A DNA stretch of 64,000 nt from Aureispira anguillae. Its GTDB lineage: Bacteria > Bacteroidota > Bacteroidia > Chitinophagales > Saprospiraceae. Below, piece after piece: positions 54,432 through 63,196 of this stretch. The position numbers and the translations under genes are program-made. Below the pieces are notes generated by a model. That model did not search any database, was not told the origin of the DNA, and saw only the letters and a list, made by a program, of their open reading frames with translations. Where the stretch lies: assembly GCF_026000115.1 (NCBI RefSeq), contig NZ_AP026867.1, forward strand, positions 6,177,001 to 6,241,000, written 5' to 3'. Within the stretch, counting starts at the first letter, position 1; each line of letters begins with the position of its first letter.

Positions 54432-56537
54432 TTAATAGCCATACTCTTTATATAAAGTATCAATGACATTTCTTTGACTAGGATGAAAATTAATTAGTGC
54501 ATCTTTTACCTCATGAACTAACTCTGGACTATTTGTAGTTAAGGCTGAAAAAATTTCAACATTGGTAAAACCTGATACGCTATCTTTTACGGGATCTGCA
54601 ATATTTAATGGGGGACCATTATGAGTTTGATCATCCATTAAATCCCAATACAAGCCCTTTTGCAGCCAATACAAATTCTGATAATAATGGTTATGAGGAT
54701 TATCTCTTTCTGATTTTCTATATACAAATCGTTCTCTTTGTTGATCTTCGAAAACTGAAAACCTAGCGGAGACTTCATTATTTAGACCATAGTGAAGGTC
54801 GGCAAAATAATAACCAATATGATAGCCCCACGATTCAATTAAAGCACATCGTTCATAATCTGTAGTCCCCTTAAGTCCATAGCCTCCATTGGCTATAATT
54901 CGTTGAATATTGCCAACCCAATATTCATTTTTATTGGACAAGGCATAATAATGAGCGGCATGCCCGCATTCATGATAAATGGTTTCTTTTACTGGATCTG
55001 ATGTAAGCTCAATCTCTCGCCCTCCATACTGATAAATTATATCGGGTAGATTAGCCAACATGTGGGTTAAAAACAAAGGCATCATTGTCCCCACCAATGC
55101 CCCCGTACCTGGCAAAAACATATCCACTAAGCCCATGGTCGTAAAACCAGCCGTTGTGCCTACAAAACTAAAACCTCCTGCAATTGTCATTCCTGCCCCT
55201 GGGCTTGTCCGCATGATATGGGATAACATGGGAGCAGAAGCTGCACCTCCTTCATTCATCAACATAATATTCAGATCAGGAGCAGCAGGCGGCAAACCTT
55301 CCTGTGCAGCATACCAATCGTATTCATAAACGGCATTATTGGTTAAGGAAGCAAACCAAAGCATTCTGTGTAGGCTGCTATTGTCAGTATGCCGATGATG
55401 CCGAATGTTTAAGTTGTTATAACCTGAAATATGAATGCCTAAATTCTGAACAATGGGATGCCCAAATTCTACAATATACAAATCTCTTAGACCACTTATT
55501 TTGAGTCGATTGCTTTCGTATTTCAAAAAGCCTTGGATCGGACCAAAATAGTTAAAGGGAATGTACCAACAGCCCTCATTGGTGGTCCAAACACTTCTGC
55601 CTGTAAACCACAGATCTCGAATGTAGATTTCTACATTTTTTACTCCTTCCCAACCCAATTGGGTGTCTTCTACTCGTACACAGCCCCCAGGTTTGCTGCC
55701 AAAAACACTGATTGGACAATCGCAGCGATTACTGGTTGTGCCTCCTGTATTGGTCGGTAAGCCTGTAACGGTGGCATTGTGCAAACAAAAGGGCCATAAA
55801 GGTCCCAGCCGACAAGGAAGCCCAAAGGGCTGTATGGTGCCGCCATTGTTTGTTGTTGTTCCATCACAATCCACATTAGCAGCCAAGCAATTGGGATAAT
55901 TGGGACAAGTAGGGGCACAAAAGTTGACTAGCTCATTCTTCGCATTGTAATAATCATTGCCTGTACGGCGAAAGGCTTCTGCGGTTAAAAAAGAAGAATA
56001 AGGGGCTAAGACCAATTCATCAATAAGGGTATAAGCGACTCCTACAGGAAATTGAAAGTCGGGTTTAACCACTGCATATTGATAGGTGATTGCTCCTGCT
56101 GGAAGACTTGGATCGTGGTAAAAGTTACCCACTTGCTCAATCTCATATTCCAAGGGAAAGTCAAATAAATGAGGATCATTTTCATGGATGTCATTATTGG
56201 CTACAGCATAGGAATTAATCGCCTGCTGTAACTCCTTAAGTTCTTGTGGTGTTTGTGGCTGAAACCGAACGTACCAATGCGTAGTAGGCAATGCGGTTTC
56301 GCTATCGGAAGGGTACAATTGGTTCCATGCGGCGGTCATATTGGCGACCGTATAAGGATTGACTCGCTTGGCACCAAGGACAGTTTGCTCAACGGTTGTG
56401 TTTAAACTTCTTGCTCCTACTATAATCGGAGCTTTACTTTCTTTTTTCGCTGTTATTCGTTCTTCTAGTTCTTTATCCTTTTGACAAGACCAAAAATTAC
56501 AAACTAAGAAGAATAGGACAATAAATTTAAGGTGCAT
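54432..56537 (-). CDS. HExxH metalloprotease-like lipoprotein
   Basis: A 701-residue lipoprotein (FLVCNFWSC, Cys18). A Cys-rich segment lies near residues 215-290 (CAPTCPNYPNC ... RCDCPI), a carboxypeptidase-regulatory-like module near 290-350, a strongly hydrophobic Gly/Ala-rich stretch near 450-505 (AGGFSFVGTTAGFTTMGLVDM), and the zinc motif HECGH at 522-526 (His522, Glu523, His526). A downstream ALIESWGYHIG may give the third ligand. Its last 73 residues are the part copied three times downstream. No family name recognised; the zinc site suggests a surface metalloprotease. Confidence 0.85.
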   Translation of the reverse strand: MHLKFIVLFFLVCNFWSCQKDKELEERITAKKESKAPIIVGARSLNTTVEQTVLGAKRVNPYTVANMTAAWNQLYPSDSETALPTTHWYVRFQPQTPQELKELQQAINSYAVANNDIHENDPHLFDFPLEYEIEQVGNFYHDPSLPAGAITYQYAVVKPDFQFPVGVAYTLIDELVLAPYSSFLTAEAFRRTGNDYYNAKNELVNFCAPTCPNYPNCLAANVDCDGTTTNNGGTIQPFGLPCRLGPLWPFCLHNATVTGLPTNTGGTTSNRCDCPISVFGSKPGGCVRVEDTQLGWEGVKNVEIYIRDLWFTGRSVWTTNEGCWYIPFNYFGPIQGFLKYESNRLKISGLRDLYIVEFGHPIVQNLGIHISGYNNLNIRHHRHTDNSSLHRMLWFASLTNNAVYEYDWYAAQEGLPPAAPDLNIMLMNEGGAASAPMLSHIMRTSPGAGMTIAGGFSFVGTTAGFTTMGLVDMFLPGTGALVGTMMPLFLTHMLANLPDIIYQYGGREIELTSDPVKETIYHECGHAAHYYALSNKNEYWVGNIQRIIANGGYGLKGTTDYERCALIESWGYHIGYYFADLHYGLNNEVSARFSVFEDQQRERFVYRKSERDNPHNHYYQNLYWLQKGLYWDLMDDQTHNGPPLNIADPVKDSVSGFTNVEIFSALTTNSPELVHEVKDALINFHPSQRNVIDTLYKEYGY

Positions 56538-56852
56538 ATTGTATTGAATTTTAATTTTTTTATAGAACGGGGATAAAATTATTCTAATACAATATATGCA
56601 TTCTGCTTAACGAAATTCGAAATTTATAGGGGTTAAATAGAAAAAAAATCTCTTTATTTTAATTGTTATATAAAGTTGTAAGATTTTGATTAAGTTTAGG
56701 TTATGGGCAATAAAAAAACAAGCCTTTAACAAAAGGCTTGTTCTGTTTTTTTTATACAGGCTGCACGCTCAATAAAATGGGTATAAATTATATTTTGGAA
56801 TAAGATACTATTTAACCAAAGCAAGGAAGGAGTTGCTCAGTTTGGAGGGATT
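56538..56852. other. Intergenic between protease array and polysaccharide genes
   Basis: 315 AT-rich bases that must hold the promoter of the metalloprotease gene (no clear TTG/TAnnTTTG pair found) and that contain the bidirectional terminator at 56717-56742. No credible frame. Confidence 0.5.
56717..56742. terminator. Terminator after the Wzz-Wzy genes
   Basis: 11-bp stem (56717-56727 / 56732-56742), 4-base loop, A-run on one side and CTG then eight T on the other. On the minus strand it ends transcription from 56853. Confidence 0.85.
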
Positions 56853-58295
56853 TTATTCCTTTTCCTTTTTTTCTTCTTTGTTAATAAGATCAATAATAAC
56901 GATGATAGCGATGTTAAAAAAGAAAAAAGAACCTATTTTATCTGTTTCAATCATATCATTCATCAGCAAAAAAGCATCAATAATAATGGTTGAAAGAATG
57001 GAGGCCATCACTATATCTTTGCGTTTCCTATCGGGGGAATTATGATAGACTTGTTCCCCATATATAATGGTCATATAAATGAGCGCCAAAAAAATAATTA
57101 GCCCAATGATTCCCTGCTCAAGTGTTGTCATCAGATAGTAATTATGAATACCTGATTTTTCGAGGTTATCACTAACATAAGTAGAAAATTTATTTAGCGT
57201 ATAGTGCTTATAGAAGTGATAAAAATTTCCAGGTCCAAATCCAAAAACAGGCTTTTCTGCAATCATTTGAGTTCCTGCAATCCAACGATAATAACGTTCC
57301 ATGGTTGAAACATCTTTTAGCTCAGAAGTAGAAGAAACAATGTCGGCCAATTCGGTATGAGCTACAGTTTGTTCTGTTGGAACCAGTTCCATGAATTTAT
57401 TTTCTGCAATCAAAAAAGAAAGAATGCCTGCTAATCCGATGGTAACAATAATTGCGGCTAATTTGACAATACGTAGACGAACTACCCAATAAACAATAGG
57501 CGCTAATGCAACAGCAACATAAGCAGCTCTTGTGTAGGCCGTAATAATACCAAAGGAAATAACTAAAAGTGCTATTTCAGCAAACCGTTGAGATAAATTA
57601 GAATTCGCCCATTTTCGGAGATACCATAAGAAGGGTAGAAAAACCGATAAGATGGCAGCATAGTTAACATGATTGCGAAAAAATGGAGGACAAGCTGTAT
57701 TAATCATCTTGAACCCAAAATCTAAACTGGCATGATGTAAAATTACTTTTGTGGTGGCAAAAGTAAGAGGAACGGCGACTAACCAAAGCAGTCGATCTAG
57801 TTTTTTTTGATCTTTTACAAGGTGCCCTGTGAAATAAAAAAAGGTAACTACATACCACAACTTAGCCAATAGAAATTTAAAGGAAAAACCGAAGGCTGAA
57901 GAAGTAAATGTACTGATAGCAATCCACAGAACATGGGTTGCTATCAGTATAGATAATGGGTGTTTGATATACTTGGCGTTGATACTCATTGGGTTGGTGA
58001 GTACAACAAAAAAATAAATGAGCATTAGCCCTACAATCAAGGGTTCCGTCGGCAAATCGGTCGCCAAGTGATCGGTTAGAAATACTTCTGTAGATAAAGG
58101 GATCGACATGAATAATAAGAAATAAATTTTCTCATAGTCAACCAACACTTGAAAAACAAAAGCAAGGGCTATCGGTATTAAAAATGGAATAGGAGTTTCA
58201 AAAAAGATAGCCGCTAATACAGATAGTAAGATAGAAAGGGCATAGCCTTTAAATAAATTATACGAATATTTACGTATGGTTAATTGGCTTCTCAT
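56853..58295 (-). CDS. O-antigen ligase/polymerase family (Wzy-like) membrane protein
   Basis: A 480-residue protein with about 11-12 transmembrane helices. The large periplasmic loop and the FGFGPGNFYHFY ... NLEKSGIHNYYLMTTLEQGIIGL segment are the conserved Wzy/WaaL C-terminal loop. It polymerises or ligates polysaccharide repeat units at the periplasmic face. Its first 26 bases overlap the Wzz-like gene, so the two are coupled. Confidence 0.88.
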   Translation of the reverse strand: MRSQLTIRKYSYNLFKGYALSILLSVLAAIFFETPIPFLIPIALAFVFQVLVDYEKIYFLLFMSIPLSTEVFLTDHLATDLPTEPLIVGLMLIYFFVVLTNPMSINAKYIKHPLSILIATHVLWIAISTFTSSAFGFSFKFLLAKLWYVVTFFYFTGHLVKDQKKLDRLLWLVAVPLTFATTKVILHHASLDFGFKMINTACPPFFRNHVNYAAILSVFLPFLWYLRKWANSNLSQRFAEIALLVISFGIITAYTRAAYVAVALAPIVYWVVRLRIVKLAAIIVTIGLAGILSFLIAENKFMELVPTEQTVAHTELADIVSSTSELKDVSTMERYYRWIAGTQMIAEKPVFGFGPGNFYHFYKHYTLNKFSTYVSDNLEKSGIHNYYLMTTLEQGIIGLIIFLALIYMTIIYGEQVYHNSPDRKRKDIVMASILSTIIIDAFLLMNDMIETDKIGSFFFFNIAIIVIIDLINKEEKKEKE

Positions 58296-59415
58296 ATAAA
58301 ACGTCTTTCCAATTTATGCGTTTGTACGCATCTAATATTAATACTCCAATAACTCCCAAAATTATAGCAATTAGAGTTGATCCAATAACCATAAAAGAAC
58401 GAATAGGATAAGATTTTAAGTTGGGAACTTGCACGGGTTCTAAAACAATAATACCTGCTATATTAGAGTAGGCATGTGTTTTAAATTTTGCAAATTGTGT
58501 GATAATTAAGGATAGTTCTTCATTGAGATTAGCAATTTTTGTCTCCCAATAAATCACAGGATCTCGTCCTTTGTTAAAAGCATAAATATCTGAAGAAGTT
58601 TCTATATCTGGATTATTTGTAGAACCACCACGCATCAGTTCTCGTTGACGAAGCGCCCCTGCAATACGAGCTTTGACATTGATAATAGAATCCCTAGGAG
58701 CATTCATTTCTTGAAAAGTAATTAACTTGGCTTGGTCATAAGCGAGTCTTCCTTCTAAGGTAGTTAATACACCAGATAATGTGATACTTTGTTGCTTAAC
58801 ATCAAAAATATTAAATTTTTTGCGAAGCGTAGTCAACGTATCGGCTACTGTAATGAGTTCAGATTCCTTTTCAGCAATTGCCTTTTCGTAGGTTTCTTTG
58901 ATCAAGCCTTTGTTACCAGAAGTTGCAGCGCGATATAACTCTTCTATTTTGTCAAGTGCTGCAATCACCATATCATACGCTACTTGAGGATCTTTGTCTT
59001 GGATTGATATTTCCAAACCACTGTGCTTATTTCGTTTGATGTCATAAAGTTTTCGAAAGTGTTTTTCTACTCTGTTTTGACCTTTTGGGGTGCTAACATC
59101 AATATTATAACGATCACCAAGTTTGAATTTTTGGATCATATGGCTAACAAAGGGAGATGATTCTGCAAAAATTAACACACGGCTAACCGCATCATCTCCT
59201 CCATATAAGGTTAAATTACCAGCAGAATCAAAGAGTTTCTGTTCTTCATTAGTAGGAACAAAAGTAGCATAGGCTGTATAATAATTGTCTAATAAGGAGG
59301 AAACAATAATAGAGCCAATCGTAACACTTATAATCAATATAAGTAATGGTTTTTTCCATCGGTATAGAATGCCAATAATGTCTAATAAAGAATAGTTTGT
59401 TTTTTCTTTACTCAT
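58270..59415 (-). CDS. Wzz-type chain-length regulator
   Basis: A 381-residue inner-membrane protein with an N-terminal transmembrane helix (LLILIISVTIGSIIVSSLL), a periplasmic helical region (about 50-325) and a C-terminal helix (FMVIGSTLIAIILGVIGVLIL) preceded by the proline-rich PVQVPNLKSYPIR. This is the Wzz/polysaccharide co-polymerase layout, without a kinase domain. It regulates the chain length made by the Wzy-like protein. A TAnnTTTG match on the minus strand (59576-59583) may be its own promoter, but the TTG is weak. Confidence 0.85.
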   Translation of the reverse strand: MSKEKTNYSLLDIIGILYRWKKPLLILIISVTIGSIIVSSLLDNYYTAYATFVPTNEEQKLFDSAGNLTLYGGDDAVSRVLIFAESSPFVSHMIQKFKLGDRYNIDVSTPKGQNRVEKHFRKLYDIKRNKHSGLEISIQDKDPQVAYDMVIAALDKIEELYRAATSGNKGLIKETYEKAIAEKESELITVADTLTTLRKKFNIFDVKQQSITLSGVLTTLEGRLAYDQAKLITFQEMNAPRDSIINVKARIAGALRQRELMRGGSTNNPDIETSSDIYAFNKGRDPVIYWETKIANLNEELSLIITQFAKFKTHAYSNIAGIIVLEPVQVPNLKSYPIRSFMVIGSTLIAIILGVIGVLILDAYKRINWKDVLYEKPINHT

Positions 59416-59589
59416 TGTCTTGTCTATATTTATAAATTAGTTTTTCTTTAAAAGAATCAAGTTTTGCAAGGGATGGATTTTAAAAAGAACATTTAAATAG
59501 TCCTATTTTAAGCAACTTCTTTTATAAAAAATTGATTGAGTACTATTAGAGAATATCGTAATATTAAAATCTCTGCAAAAGTAGAAAAA

Positions 59590-61044
59590 TTATATGGTTT
59601 TCGCTTTAAAAATTGATAAAATGCCAGCTGCGTCTAATATTTTAGTCAATAAGGCCCATAAGACAGCGGCAAAACCTGCCAGTACAAAGCGAAACATCCA
59701 GTGTATGTTGATTTCTTGCAACCCTAAATTAATGCCTACCACTCCGATTATAAATAAGCTAATTTGTGCGACAAAAGTCCAACTCCATTTTACTTGAAAA
59801 ATTCTGCGTGCTAGTTCTAACTCTGCTAAGGCTACAAATGATTGTGTAATGATTGTACTGATTGCTGCTCCCCATGCTCCATATTCTAAAATTAGAAAAT
59901 AATTGGCAGTGGCATTAATAACAATTCCCAAGACAAAGACGAGATTCATTGCCATAAGGTTGCCATTGGCTGTTAATAAAGTACCCACAATCTGAATAAT
60001 CCCAATAGAATTGAACCCAATCATTAATAAAATGAGCACCTCTGCCATGGCTGGACTATAATCATTGTAAAGCAATTGCATAATTTCATCGGCATTAAAA
60101 CAAACGGCAATGCTAAAACTTAGGGTAATCATTAGCATAATACTATTGCTTAGTTTCCAGAGTGGCTTTACATCTTTGTTTTGCTTGATGGTTCTAGCAA
60201 ACATTGGCAATAGGAGCCCTGCAAATAAAAAACAAATCATATTAATGGCATCTAATAGGCGATAGGCTGCCGCATAAATATACCCCTGTTGATTTCCTGC
60301 CTGTGTTATTGGGTCATAAAGCAATCGATCAATCATAACGGCATCTATTCGAGTGTAGATACTCATTAATAAAACAACCAATGAAAAAGGAATGCTTTGT
60401 TTCAGAATAGCTTTTAATAGAGGGCTGTTCCAAGCTAATTTTAGTCGGGTTTTTAAATATCGACGAGTGAGCCAAAAGGCAATGAATGCCGTTGATCCAA
60501 ATGCTATACTCTGGGCATAAACAAACCATTCGATGGTGAAATCATCTACCCATGGTCCCCACAATAAAGGAAGGCAAATAAAAATCATAAGAAGTTTGTC
60601 CAAAACAGAAAGCAAACTATCTAACCTATAGTGCTGAAGTCCTGAAATATTAGACCGAAAGAAGAAGGTGAGCGTAATGAATATTTGATTCAGCAGCAAG
60701 AAAATTAATAAGGTTAAATCTTGCCAAGTATAACCAATCAGTAAGGCTATGCTTAAAGATACAAAAAGGAATAAAAAAGCTAAGCCTCCTTTTAGACCAA
60801 GGATATGGGGAAAGTATTTATCAAATAGATAATCATGCTGGGCAATATTTCGGTTATTGTATTGCTGTATACCTAGGTCACTAAGGATCTGAAAAATATA
60901 GGAAAAATTGAGTAAAGCAAAGTAAAGACTATAGTTTTCAACTTCATTCTGTACCTTCAAATCAATACCAAATACATAGAAAGGCTTAATAATTAGGTTA
61001 ACTGCAATTAAAAAGAATAAATTAAGCAGAAATTCTCTATTCAT
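59590..61044 (-). CDS. Wzx-type oligosaccharide flippase
   Basis: A 484-residue protein with about 14 transmembrane helices, including the family's paired N-terminal helices (LLNLFFLIAVNLIIKPFYVFGIDL) and a conserved RN motif (YNNRNIAQHD). It moves lipid-linked repeat units across the inner membrane. The ATG at 61044 (MNREFLLNLFF) gives the usual short cytosolic start; the earlier in-frame codon at 61152 adds a non-membrane sequence. It is separated from the Wzz-like gene by 174 bases. Confidence 0.88.
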   Translation of the reverse strand: MNREFLLNLFFLIAVNLIIKPFYVFGIDLKVQNEVENYSLYFALLNFSYIFQILSDLGIQQYNNRNIAQHDYLFDKYFPHILGLKGGLAFLFLFVSLSIALLIGYTWQDLTLLIFLLLNQIFITLTFFFRSNISGLQHYRLDSLLSVLDKLLMIFICLPLLWGPWVDDFTIEWFVYAQSIAFGSTAFIAFWLTRRYLKTRLKLAWNSPLLKAILKQSIPFSLVVLLMSIYTRIDAVMIDRLLYDPITQAGNQQGYIYAAAYRLLDAINMICFLFAGLLLPMFARTIKQNKDVKPLWKLSNSIMLMITLSFSIAVCFNADEIMQLLYNDYSPAMAEVLILLMIGFNSIGIIQIVGTLLTANGNLMAMNLVFVLGIVINATANYFLILEYGAWGAAISTIITQSFVALAELELARRIFQVKWSWTFVAQISLFIIGVVGINLGLQEINIHWMFRFVLAGFAAVLWALLTKILDAAGILSIFKAKTI

Positions 61045-61177
61045 AATGATACTTTGGGCAGTATTGAAGCTCGTCTTTAGCGTAAAGTTGCGTAAAAATG
61101 GGATTATAGAAAACCATAAGTTGTGTACGTTGTAAATACAAATCGTGCACAACTTATGGGGATGCCATTAGACGGCT

Positions 61178-62320
61178 TTATTCTTGTATAACTTTAAATT
61201 GTTGATTGCGATCTCGCTCTTTGTTTTCAGGGAAAGATTGTTTGGTTGTGGCCTCATCTTCTCTCAATTGAACAGCTTCTCTTTGGAAGAAAAAGTTATA
61301 GCCCCAAAGCATAGAACGAATAACAATATGTTGCGCCAAAAAGAAATTATCTTCATTAATATCTACAAAATAGCGTTGGATTTTTTGGCGATGTCCCGCT
61401 TCACCATCTCCTCGATCTGCGCTTGGGTTGTAAATGGAATAAATGCGAAAAACTTGTGGTTCATTATGATAACTCGCTTTATAACTTACCACAGCAAAGG
61501 GTGTTGTTGTGATGGTTGTATCTCTTAAGTTTTTATCATAAATAATTTGCTCTGCTGCAATAACATCAAAATCTTCAAAATAAGTACTTGCATTGTCTTG
61601 GTTGACTTGCTCTTGAGTAAAAGCTTCAACTTCCGCATTTAGTGGTTCTACATTAAATTTACCAGAATTAAGCTTAGAAATTTTAAAAGATTGGGTACGT
61701 TGGCTAGGAGCTTGGTAATCAACTTGAATGAATTCTAATTTGTTGATGTCATTTCTAAAAATAGCTTTGTCTCTCCAATCTGCTTCTGTGGTAATAAAAC
61801 GAGTGCCAATTGTTCCTTGAAAATTAGGAATATAAGCCACATAAGGTTGGTCTGACCCTTCCATGATTGCTAAGTTCCCCGTACCACCATTAGTCATTGC
61901 ACCAACATAATAAACCCGTAGCTTGTTTTGATCTTTGTCATAAATTTCAACCTTAGTTGATTTGGCTGCTAAGGATTTTACGGCATTATCCATTGCTGCA
62001 CTATTGATTGGCTCTCTGGTGCGAATTTTTTGAAGCGTTTGCAAAAGGGTATAAACCGCACTGGGGTTGGCTCTATATTTTTTGCCTGTAACTTTATTGG
62101 TATACGTCCAATTTAAGTCTTCTACTCGCTCAATCAATGCTTGATTACCAGATCGATCGGTCAAAAAAACACGATTGATAGGATCAATATTATTTAATGC
62201 AAACATAGTATGCAGGTTGCCTGCATAAGTGTCCTTTTCCATGTTTGGATTATTCATTTTCCAAAACGCAAAGGTTCCTAGCCCACAAAAAAGGACTACT
62301 AATACAATTATTCTACCCAT
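61178..62320 (-). CDS. DUF4340-like membrane-anchored protein
   Basis: A 380-residue protein with an N-terminal transmembrane helix (IIVLVVLFCGLGTFAF) and a large extracytoplasmic part with repeated small alpha/beta units, as in DUF4340 proteins (VFLTDRSGNQ, WTYTNKVTGKKYRANPSAVYTLLQTLQKI). DUF4340 proteins often stand near ABC or gliding/export genes; here the neighbours are polysaccharide genes. I chose the ATG at 62320 over an in-frame GTG at 62371 for its A/T-rich context. Function unknown. Confidence 0.75.
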   Translation of the reverse strand: MGRIIVLVVLFCGLGTFAFWKMNNPNMEKDTYAGNLHTMFALNNIDPINRVFLTDRSGNQALIERVEDLNWTYTNKVTGKKYRANPSAVYTLLQTLQKIRTREPINSAAMDNAVKSLAAKSTKVEIYDKDQNKLRVYYVGAMTNGGTGNLAIMEGSDQPYVAYIPNFQGTIGTRFITTEADWRDKAIFRNDINKLEFIQVDYQAPSQRTQSFKISKLNSGKFNVEPLNAEVEAFTQEQVNQDNASTYFEDFDVIAAEQIIYDKNLRDTTITTTPFAVVSYKASYHNEPQVFRIYSIYNPSADRGDGEAGHRQKIQRYFVDINEDNFFLAQHIVIRSMLWGYNFFFQREAVQLREDEATTKQSFPENKERDRNQQFKVIQE

Positions 62321-62672
62321 AATTAAAACTGATTTTTTGCCTCCTATTATTTTTGACAGAGGCTTTTCCACAAAAGTAAAGAGTTTTTATATTAGCTTGT
62401 TTGTTTTTCGGCTTTTTAGCAAAAGAAAAACAATATTTAATAAAAAAAGAGCGCACAAAAGTAATTTAAATTTAATAAACTTTTGTCAACTGATTTTGGA
62501 TAAATCAAGCTAGGCAATAGGCTTAAATAACTACGCACAATCATTTTTGCTTCGTTACTTGATTGATACATAATATCAACTAGGGGTATGGTTTGCCTAT
62601 TGGTAATTAGGTAGAAAGTTGGATAAAAGCCCTTTTGTTTAAAGGGGCTATACAAAACAAATACTAGAGTCT
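62321..62672. other. Intergenic with terminator
   Basis: About 350 AT-rich bases. They contain the hairpin at 62628-62649 and probably the promoter of the DUF4340-like gene. An 85-codon minus-strand frame here (62437-62694) overlaps the next gene and looks non-coding. Confidence 0.5.
62628..62649 (-). terminator. Terminator of the 62673 gene
   Basis: 9-bp stem with one G-T pair (62628-62636 / 62641-62649), 4-base loop and TTTT running out of the stem on the minus strand, 24 bases after the gene stop. Confidence 0.65.
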
Positions 62673-63158
62673 TTAAATGGCAATGATTTTCCAATCGCCA
62701 TTAATTTTTCGCAAGACAAAACGAGCCATATCTCCAGCGGTAAAAACACGAGTATTTCCAGCAGCAATTGGCTGTGCACCATCAAAGAAAAAGTCACCGT
62801 TTTGTAGATTTAGATGAGCAGACCATTCTGGAAATTTCTGATCTAATTCTTGCTTGTTGTAAACCGTTGGGGCATAATTTTCTTGATACATCTGGAAGGT
62901 AACAGGCATATCGGGGCGGAGTGGGTTTTCTGAACAAAATAAGCGACGCATCTCAGCGGTAATGGTAATGGTCTGCCCTCCTTCAAAACTAGTAATTCGT
63001 TCATCTAAGTGATCGAACATAAAATCGCAATTTTGATCAAAAAAGCTTTGAATTACATTTAACCCGAATGTTCTTGCTGATTCTCTATCACTTTGTGCAA
63101 AAGAAGCAGTGATGAATAAAAAGAAACTACAGCAAATAAAAAATATTTTTCTGTTCAT
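62673..63158 (-). CDS. Exported protein of unknown function
   Basis: A 161-residue protein with a clear signal peptide (FFLFITASFAQ) from the ATG at 63158; the earlier start at 63224 would bury it. The mature part (GDFFFDGAQPIAAGNTRVF ... FVLRKINGDWKIIAI) has a late edge-strand pattern as in SnoaL/NTF2-like folds. No named family. Confidence 0.75.
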   Translation of the reverse strand: MNRKIFFICCSFFLFITASFAQSDRESARTFGLNVIQSFFDQNCDFMFDHLDERITSFEGGQTITITAEMRRLFCSENPLRPDMPVTFQMYQENYAPTVYNKQELDQKFPEWSAHLNLQNGDFFFDGAQPIAAGNTRVFTAGDMARFVLRKINGDWKIIAI

Positions 63159-63196
63159 TATGGAAGTTGTTTTAACGAATTCATATCGAGTATATT

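Larger units (their letters stand above)
51487..54660 (-). repeat. Tandem array of about 945-bp units
   Basis: Starting inside the 3' end of the metalloprotease gene, a unit of [protease 3' end, hairpin, lipoprotein gene] recurs at steps of 948, 943 and 944 bp (stops at 54432, 53484, 52541, 51597). Unit 1 and unit 3 lipoproteins are nearly identical in DNA; unit 2 is more diverged; unit 4 keeps only the lipoprotein start. Confidence 0.93.

Noticed and set aside
55060-55918. Frames of 66-89 codons opposite or out of frame within the metalloprotease gene
   Set aside because: Shadows of the real frame; none has a signal peptide or motif of its own.
62437-62694. 85-codon minus-strand frame
   Set aside because: Overlaps the 3' end of the 62673 gene and spans its terminator; composition is non-coding.
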